Source of the DNA: Chrysopilus asiliformis
Lineage: Eukaryota > Arthropoda > Insecta > Diptera > Rhagionidae
Assembly (NCBI GenBank): GCA_964034945.1
Contig: OZ035960.1
Span: forward strand, 28,321,487 to 28,385,486
Reading direction: 5' to 3'
Length of the DNA: 64,000 nucleotides
This document shows positions 57,240-64,000 of this stretch, piece after piece. The translations under genes and the position numbers were made by a program. The stretch's first letter is position 1. Each line of letters begins with the position of its first letter. Below the pieces are notes generated by a model. That model ran no database searches. It saw only the letters and a program-made list of their open reading frames with translations, and was not told the origin of the DNA.

Positions 57240-60200
57240 AAATGTCACCGGAACTACGCAAGGTGACAAAATTTCATCTTCCTAGGTTGCATAGTTTCCG
57301 AGATATAAGGTTCCAAAGATTCCAGAGATAGACACATAGCCAGCCAGGTAGGTAGCCAGGTCGCGACAAGTCAACTTAATAGAAAGTGTATAAAAAGGTG
57401 GCCCAACCAAACTAAAACCAAACCAGTTTTTAAAAAAGATGCTGTATCTAAACCAAATACCAGAATTTTTTTAGTGGTTTCCGTTCGGTTAAAATTTTAA
57501 TTTTTAAGATCGAAAAGATCATATTATTTTCTACCACGATGTGTGACATTCTGGGCAGCGTACTATAAAAAGTGGTGTCCGCGAAAGGATTAAACAAGAT
57601 TTTAAAGTGTACTAAATATTTTTAAAAAAATGCGGGAAACAAATTTCGGTGAAATTGAGTAAGGAATTGTTTGGCGGGAAACGAAAGTTTGAGTAATTTG
57701 ACTCGGCTTGACTTGAATAATGTGCTTTCACAAACACAAATTTTGGTAAAATTTGACCCCGTGTAACATGGAAATTGTGTTTTTTGACAAAAATTTGATA
57801 TAGCACAAAAATTTGATATTTGATATAAACAATTTGAGCACTATAAAATTTTTCGAAAAATCGTTTCCGGCCAAAATTTACAGCGTCAAATGTAAATGTA
57901 GCACGAGTTCAAACAACCCTTAAAAATTTGCATTATTGGAATTTTTGATAAAAATATTGAAATTATCACAACAAAATTTTTGGCTGTTAAAGCTGAAAGC
58001 AGGTGGATGTTATATTGTAACAAATTATTTCACTTATAATATGAAAAATCGAAGTGTTCCAAATATGGAGCAGGTAATAACCTGCCTTTTACTCTGTTAC
58101 ACACATTTGATATTTTCTCCGCCAGCTGGTGGTATTAGCTAACAACTAGAGAACTACTACAAGACTATTCTCTTCACCAAAATATTTTAAAACCAAATAA
58201 ATAATAAGTGACATTCTTAGTAGCAACCTTGTAGAAATCCATATAATAGCAGTGTTTACTGAAACAAAAATCATCAAAATCTATTTGATTGAAATTAGAA
58301 AACGGTTTCCAAAAACCTACTTGCAAACCAAGGTAAAAATTGGTTAGTAAATAACTGTTAGTTATTAAAAAAACTGTTAGTTATTAAATAACTGTTTTAA
58401 TTCGAGTTAGTTACAAAATGGTTTCCAAATAATATATTTGCAACTCAGGTTAAAAATTGATTAGTATATAATGGTTAATTTCGGGTTATTAGAAAACGGT
58501 CTCCACAAAATAACTGGAAAGAAACGGTTATAAATTGGTTATTTTTGTAACCCGGATAACTTTTAGGTTGTTTTTATAACCTCGGTTGCAAATTGTTGAT
58601 TGGGTTAGATCATATAAATTACTCAGTTTCTACTTCACTTCAAAACTAATTCAATTTTTCATTTTCATTGAAATTTATATATTTTTAATTATTTTTAAAA
58701 TAGCTTTTTGTAAAAACCTCAACCTTTTTCGATTAAAAATTAATTACATAATTTTCATTCGTTTATTACTTGTTTCTAGAGGGCAATAAAAGAAGAATAA
58801 CTTCTTTAATTTTTTTTTGTAAGCCTCCAGAAATGTTTCTTTTAAGGGGTTTTAAGTTGCCTTTTTATTCCTTCGACTATGTTGCGCTTCCATTAAACAT
58901 ATTTCCCTCTTGCGGCTGTTCCAACGGAAGAGAAAACTTTTTTGGTTATGGCTGTTAAAAACTTTTACTGCAAAATAATAACAAAATGCAAATTCTAAGA
59001 AAGTCGAGTCACTATACAGCAGTTAGAATAAGATTGCCGTAGGATGAAAAAAGGCGGATAAGTGAGAAATGGGGTAAGACAATGAGGAATAAAGAAAAAT
59101 TATGTATTACACCCCAACAAAGATGTAAGTTGTTTAAAACAACTAAATTGTAATTTAAGGTCTTCAAATTTTCACTTCTCACTGCTGTATTACGTTTTCG
59201 AGTCTTTGGGACTACAGTGTGTTAAAAAAAACTCACATCCTAAAGAGTTGGGGGTGCGTTTTTGGGGTTCAATTTGAAGAATTTGGCGGTGCTTTGAAAT
59301 CTTCAATTTGGCTGTTAAAGCTGAAAGGGGGCGGATGTTATATTGGCATTTGGGAATACTCTTATGTTACCCGTAATATCATAAAATGGTTTGTAATTGA
59401 AAAAATATTTTGTCATATTCCTGGTTGATGTCTTCAATAAGGACACATTGGAAGGACATGGAATGACATGAGTTGAAGTGTACATTCAATCAAATTGATA
59501 TGTCATGAAAAATTGAGCGGAAAACGTATGAATACTTTTAAGAAAATTGTACCCTTTGACGAATGTATATCAAGAAAGGTTTTATGATGATGAAATCGAC
59601 GAATAACAAGTCACAGAATTCGAAAAGAAAGAGAGGGTTGAAAAAGATCTAAAACATATTGCTAGTCGAAAGTTATATAACTTTAGTGATTCAAAGGCTA
59701 TAAAGTTTTATTGAAATTCTATTACAATTGATTTATTAAATTGTTAGCAAAAAATCGAATTTCTATCAAAAAAATAATAGAAACAGTACTAGAATATTTT
59801 TTAGAACTTAAATTAGAATTTTTAGGTGTAATACAAAGCCAAATATACAAAATGTTTTTAGAAATTGAAAAAAAAATCGTTTTTAAAAATTTAAGTCTAA
59901 AAAATAGGATAATTTCTACTCTATGAAAAATACCTTTGAAAATGGAACAAGAAATAACGGTTTGTATTAAAAATTAGAGAAAGAAACGGATTTTTATTCC
60001 CTGTACTTTTTGGAAATTCATTGCGTGAAATCAGCTTCGGAAAACGAACAAACCATGTGAAGCTTTCAATTTAAACCACGATTTTATTGCAAGGCTTCCA
60101 AAATACTAAGTTTTTTAACTACAGTTACAATTTTAACTACAGGAGGATCGCCGCCCTAAAGACCAGAATACAATTGACTCGACACAACATTTACGGCGAT

Positions 60201-60425
60201 AGCTTTCGGCGACAATGTCGCCCTCCATATACAATTGGGCACAATTTTTTGTTCTAAACGCCATTTGTTTTTCATTTGATGTTGACACTCGGACAGTGAG
60301 CCACATATAACATTTTTTGTTACCAATTATCATACAAATTAGGAATATGAATGCAAGCAACACAGCATACTAACTACATTTCCTAATATTTTCTTTAATT
60401 TCCACTTGAGTGACGAAATTTAGAT
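57240..60425. other. Intergenic sequence with minor repeats
   Basis: TTTTGGCTGTTAAAGCTGAA...GGATGTTATATTG is shared between 57975-58015 and 59305-59345. A degenerate tandem of GGTTATAAATTGGTTA type runs at 58290-58590. No gene is supported. Confidence 0.4.
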
Positions 60426-60436
60426 TTGACGTCCCC

Positions 60437-60832
60437 ATAAAGGTAGAACCAGAAACATACGTCCGTGCGTCCGCCATGCGTCCGTCACGTTGACAGTTCG
60501 ATGCGGTCAAAGTAAAATCAACGGGCTGCTATGAGTACTCACCTAATAATGCATTTGTCGATGCGGCAACCACATAGAGTAGGTCGACTTTCTACTTTTA
60601 CATGCGGCAACGCACGGAAATGTCATTTCGCAAAAAAGTTTGGTTACGATTTAAGCAATTTAAGTATGGAATAAATTGAAAGTAATTGTTTCGACGATAA
60701 ACTAATAGAAGAAGTGCAAAAAAAGTGAAGAAGAAGTGATTCGTTGCCGTACCCAACTGTCACCGCATAAAACTGTCTACCGGACGGACGCATGACGGAC
60801 GCAACGACATACGATTCAGGTTCTAGCTTAAG
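60437..60832. mobile_element. MITE with GC-rich TIR built of CGTCCGTC units
   Basis: Left GTAGAACCAGAAACATACGT, then GCGTCCGCCATGCGTCCGTC. The right strand has CTAGAACCTGAATCGTATGT, then GCGTCCGTCATGCGTCCGTC. The arms are imperfect. The interior includes GATGCGGCAAC repeats. TSD unclear. Confidence 0.7.
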
Positions 60833-60974
60833 ATTTCATTTTAAACCAGCCATGAAATTTTGTCGGCGAGCTAACCGACAAAAGGTAAATTCGATTGAAC
60901 TTTTTACGACGACAAAGTTGGTCTGATTGATTGTATACAGAAGTCTAAGATACTATGAATTTAAAATCTCTCCA

Positions 60975-61028
60975 ATTGTATACCGGCATTAAGTCGGGCC
61001 AATTGTATTCCGGCCTTAAGTCGAAACA
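60975..61028. repeat. 27-bp tandem repeat, 2 copies
   Basis: CCAATTGTATACCGGCATTA / CCAATTGTATTCCGGCCTTA, each followed by AGTCG. Confidence 0.8.
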
Positions 61029-61069
61029 TACCAATAGTCGAATTATCCATTAACTGAAACTGCCCATTT

Positions 61070-61180
61070 TAAAAGCTTTTATTTAGCTGTCTTCATATCT
61101 GTTTGTTTGTTTATCTGTCTGTATGTCAGGGTCAAATCTCGCAATCTAATTTTGATCCGCTTCCACTCGTCCGAATGATT
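61070..61180 (+). repeat. Dispersed repeat family E
   Basis: AAAAGCTTTTATTTAGCTGT, GTCAGGGTCAAATCTCGCAA and TCTAATTTTGATCCGCTTCC match 18770-18900. Confidence 0.6.
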
Positions 61181-61339
61181 TTTTTTTTAAATTTTTATTT
61201 TATTTTGTTTGATTAGTATGACAAAAATACAAAATGAAGTCTGTTTTTCGCCACGCTTATAAATACTTTTTAGTCCTCGGACGTAAATCCTTGCGTTTGA
61301 AATATTATAGCAGACTTCTTAACGTCCGGATCGGATATA

Positions 61340-61800
61340 GTGACACAAAAAAACACCGATTGAAAATTTTCGAAAAATCTGGGAAAAAGAATAATAACGG
61401 TATTCTAACACGACCTTCGGTGATCTTTACAGACTTTTAAGGTCGGAATCGCATTCGGTGATCCCAAAAACCTACAGATGAACTTTTTTCCGGTAAATTC
61501 GAGGAAAATAATAATCACGTTATCCTAACAGAACCTTCCGTTATCCTTACAGACTTCTTGACGTCGGACCCTTCTTAACGTAAAACCCCTAGATGAGATT
61601 TTTCCCGGAAACTTTGGGGAAAATTGTATTCACGTTATCCTAACAGGGCCTTTCGTTATCTTTACAGTATTCTTAACGTCAGAACCGGATTCAGCGACCC
61701 CAAAAACCACCTGATGAGATTTTTTCACAAAAAATTTGAGGAAAAGGATAATCACCTTATCCTTATAGGACCTATTCTTATCTTTACAAGGAAGAAGCAG
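61340..61800. repeat. Tandem array of the 120-bp unit, about 4 copies
   Basis: 'CGTTATCCTAACAGAACC' and 'GATCCCAAAAACCTACAGATG' type blocks recur near 61456, 61580 and 61697. Same unit as at 56935-57235. Confidence 0.75.
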
Positions 61801-61830
61801 TGAAACTATTGTATTGGTATCGGACTTATT

Positions 61831-62060
61831 TCTAGATATATAAAAGACAACGTCTGCCTTTCTGTCTGTCTGTGTGTATGTCCGGACTTGGCTCGAAAAC
61901 CACTGGTACAATTCTGATGCGGTTTTTTCCTGTAAGTTGCTTAGACCTCTGGTCAGGTTATAGGTTATGGATTATTTTGCTAAAGTTCCCCGTTTTTTCC
62001 CCCACAGTTATTTATCTCCACCACAAACCTGGTTTAAAGTTATTCAACAAAATTTATTTT
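61831..62060 (+). mobile_element. Helitron-like 5' end fragment
   Basis: TCTAGATATATAAAAGACAA is followed by a TGTCTGTCTGTG run, as at 54097. No CTRR 3' end could be paired with it. Confidence 0.35.
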
Positions 62061-62159
62061 AATTAATTTATTTTTTTTAATTTTTTTTTTTGTTTTGCCT
62101 TAGCGTAAACCAGTGGGCCGAATTAGGGCTATGCGCTAACCACGTGTTTTAAATCTAGT

Positions 62160-62270
62160 GTAGGTGCCTGCACAAAATTTCAAGGCAATCGGATGAGTGG
62201 AAGTGGGTTAAAATTAGACAAACTGATACGAAACCAAGTTAAACAAACGCTTTTAAAAATCGATTTATTT
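62160..62270 (-). repeat. Dispersed repeat family E, reverse copy
   Basis: CAATCGGATGAGTGGAAGTG, TTAAAATTAGACAAACTGA and AAACGCTTTTAAAAATCG are the reverse of 61075-61180. Confidence 0.5.
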
Positions 62271-62419
62271 TGTGGAGAAAAGGTGAATTCTCGCAAATTT
62301 CAAATTTCGAGGTAAAAATCGCATCAAGCGTCTGACAACATTGAACTTAATCCCGAAAATCGTAGGACAAGGGTGAGGGGGAGATCGTTGTCCGACAAGC
62401 CTAAAGTTAGTATCTTAAT

Positions 62420-62910
62420 GCCCTAAACACATGTGCAGAATTCTGCATGCAGCGGAATTTGAATACAAACGTTTATATGAAGTGGAACACACGTAAATTC
62501 TGCATGCAGCGCAGTGCTGCATGGTGTCTCAAATTCAACTTTCTTGCGCAGAAATAGTGATGCCAACCGAGGATTCTTTTTTGGTGTTTGGCAAAATCGC
62601 CTGTTAGCAAAGAGACTATGGATTAGATTCGTATACAGTGGAAAAGGAAAGTTTGACACTTGGTAAGAACGATTTTTGGCAAAGAACGAGTCTCAGTTTT
62701 CTCAGTTTAATTTGCCTGATAGTTCTTCAAATATATGTTTTTGTAATGTTTATTTTTTTGCCATATAAAAATTAATTATTTCGAACAATTCTTCTTCCAT
62801 TATTGACAGCAGCCGATGTGATGAAATGTCAAGAAAATCTGCTCATGTGTTTTAGCTGCAGATATGCAAGCAGCGCTGCATGCAGAAAATCTGCACATGT
62901 GTTTAAGGCA
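62420..62910. mobile_element. Harbinger-like MITE, 491 bp
   Basis: TAA at 62417-62419 and 62911-62913. TIRs TGCCCTAAACACATGTGCAG / TGCCTTAAACACATGTGCAG. Subterminal CTGCATGCAGCG repeats occur in both arms and once inside. The same TIR type as the 21702-22427 element. Confidence 0.88.
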
Positions 62911-62913
62911 TAA

Positions 62914-64000
62914 ATCTTGCATCGGTGCAGCGGTTTGCATAGACAGCGTTGCTCCCAGAATATTAAAGAAAAAACACGGCTAATATTAGCATTGCGTGTG
63001 TATTTGCTACGATTGAAGCGTAAAATGCGGAGCCGCAGAACTTTGGTATAAGGAAGTCATGGGCTGTTCACATCGGGTATTTGATTTTTGTTTTTGCGAT
63101 ATTAACTTTGATTGAAAGAACCCGTAGGACCATTTCTCTCAAACTCCAACCTTCTTTTATTAAACGTGACAAGATAACAAGGGCTATTTCTAGAAATAGA
63201 AAACTGAAAAAAAAAACAGTTTCTGTTGTTATTTCCAGTGGAAATCTTTTTTGCTGACTTCTGACCCGCCACCATATTATATGATTATAGTTCGTTACCA
63301 AACATTCCAAAAAAAAAGAACCTGAACCACTCATTCCACATGAAAGCAAAAAGGATAAATTTGTATTCAGTCAACGGAGTCATGTCCTTTGGCGCAGTGG
63401 TTGTTTCGAAGAAGAAAGTCCGATCTTGATTTTTTTACTTGTAATAAGAAAGGGCAATCACACCACACAGGAAGCCTGGGTTTGCTACACACAAATTCAC
63501 CAATAGTTCAACGGAGTCGATCCAAAGGACTAAAAGGACTCTGTTGACTTCTAAACAACTACAACGGAATTCTGATCTTTAATTAAGTTCACATTTTTTT
63601 TCTATTCGGGATTTATACAACCATTGGTTCGTGCTGTAACGTGAACGGTTACATCCCAATGGGACTATTTTAACAGTCCGAAAAGGGATTGTGCTTTTCC
63701 TTTAACGTTGGGTTTCCTTTTCGTTTCGTCGCATGTACAAGGATATTTCTATAGTTTATCTTTATTTCAAGGAAAAAAAAGGCAAGTCACGGAAAGATGC
63801 CCGACGCTCAATAAACGTAGGGTGGATAATTTTGTGCCTATAAATTTGAGAAAACTTGTAAAAAAAAAACTTAATAGAGATGGAGTTTATTAGTAAAACT
63901 CAAATTCTATAAAGTATCTATAAAGGACATGTCTATAACTTAAGTCAATTAAATGATTTTACATTTTTAGCAATCATTTCGTTCAAGTATGATTTATGTA
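62914..64000. other. Intergenic sequence without recognised features
   Basis: No element ends or domain-bearing frames. Short inverted echoes such as CAACGGAGTC (63373 and 63509) do not define an element. Confidence 0.35.

Noticed and set aside
1..64000. tRNA, rRNA or other structured RNA genes
   Set aside because: None recognised by eye on either strand. A covariance-model search would be needed to exclude small ones.

Overview
The window is eukaryotic nuclear DNA, AT-rich and crowded with transposons. It is dominated by one gene: the 3' two-thirds of an insect zinc-finger transcription factor of the Senseless/GFI1 family. Four plus-strand exons (693-1224, 1607-1918, 2081-2262, 45663-45856) join in perfect phase. 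They encode 405 visible residues with six C2H2 fingers. The start codon and 5' exon(s) lie before base 1. The residue-level match to insect Senseless, together with the transposon types, points to an insect. I cannot fix the order from this sequence.

Layout. 1-692: end of an upstream intron, filled by dispersed repeats. 693-2262: three exons with short introns (382 and 162 bp). 2263-45662: a 43.4-kb intron that splits the gene between zinc fingers 4 and 5. 45663-45856: last exon. 45857 to about 46.8 kb: AT-rich 3' UTR or flank. 46.8-64 kb: downstream intergenic DNA, again transposon-rich, with one weak candidate exon on the minus strand (55435-55626).

The long intron and the 3' flank hold a layered set of mobile elements. 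Many can be delimited to the base by terminal inverted repeats (TIRs) and target-site duplications (TSDs). They include three decayed DD41D (rosa-type) mariners, of which one has palindromic arms and one is interrupted by a GC-rich insert, and one DD34D mariner fragment. There are two TA-flanked Tc1/mariner-type MITEs and two TTAA-flanked piggyBac-type MITEs. Two hAT elements carry 8-bp TSDs; one has a BED-type transposase remnant and the other sits inside the TIR of another MITE. A cohort of PIF/Harbinger-like MITEs has TTA/TAA duplications, and one related element carries a MADF-domain fragment. There is also a Helitron-like element and at least five families of dispersed repeats.

The most unusual object is a 2.44-kb element at 48769-51209. 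It has TIRs of more than 1 kb whose 313-bp loop is almost entirely one cysteine-rich, splice-ready terminal exon. I see no RNA genes, no bacterial features and no complete transposase.
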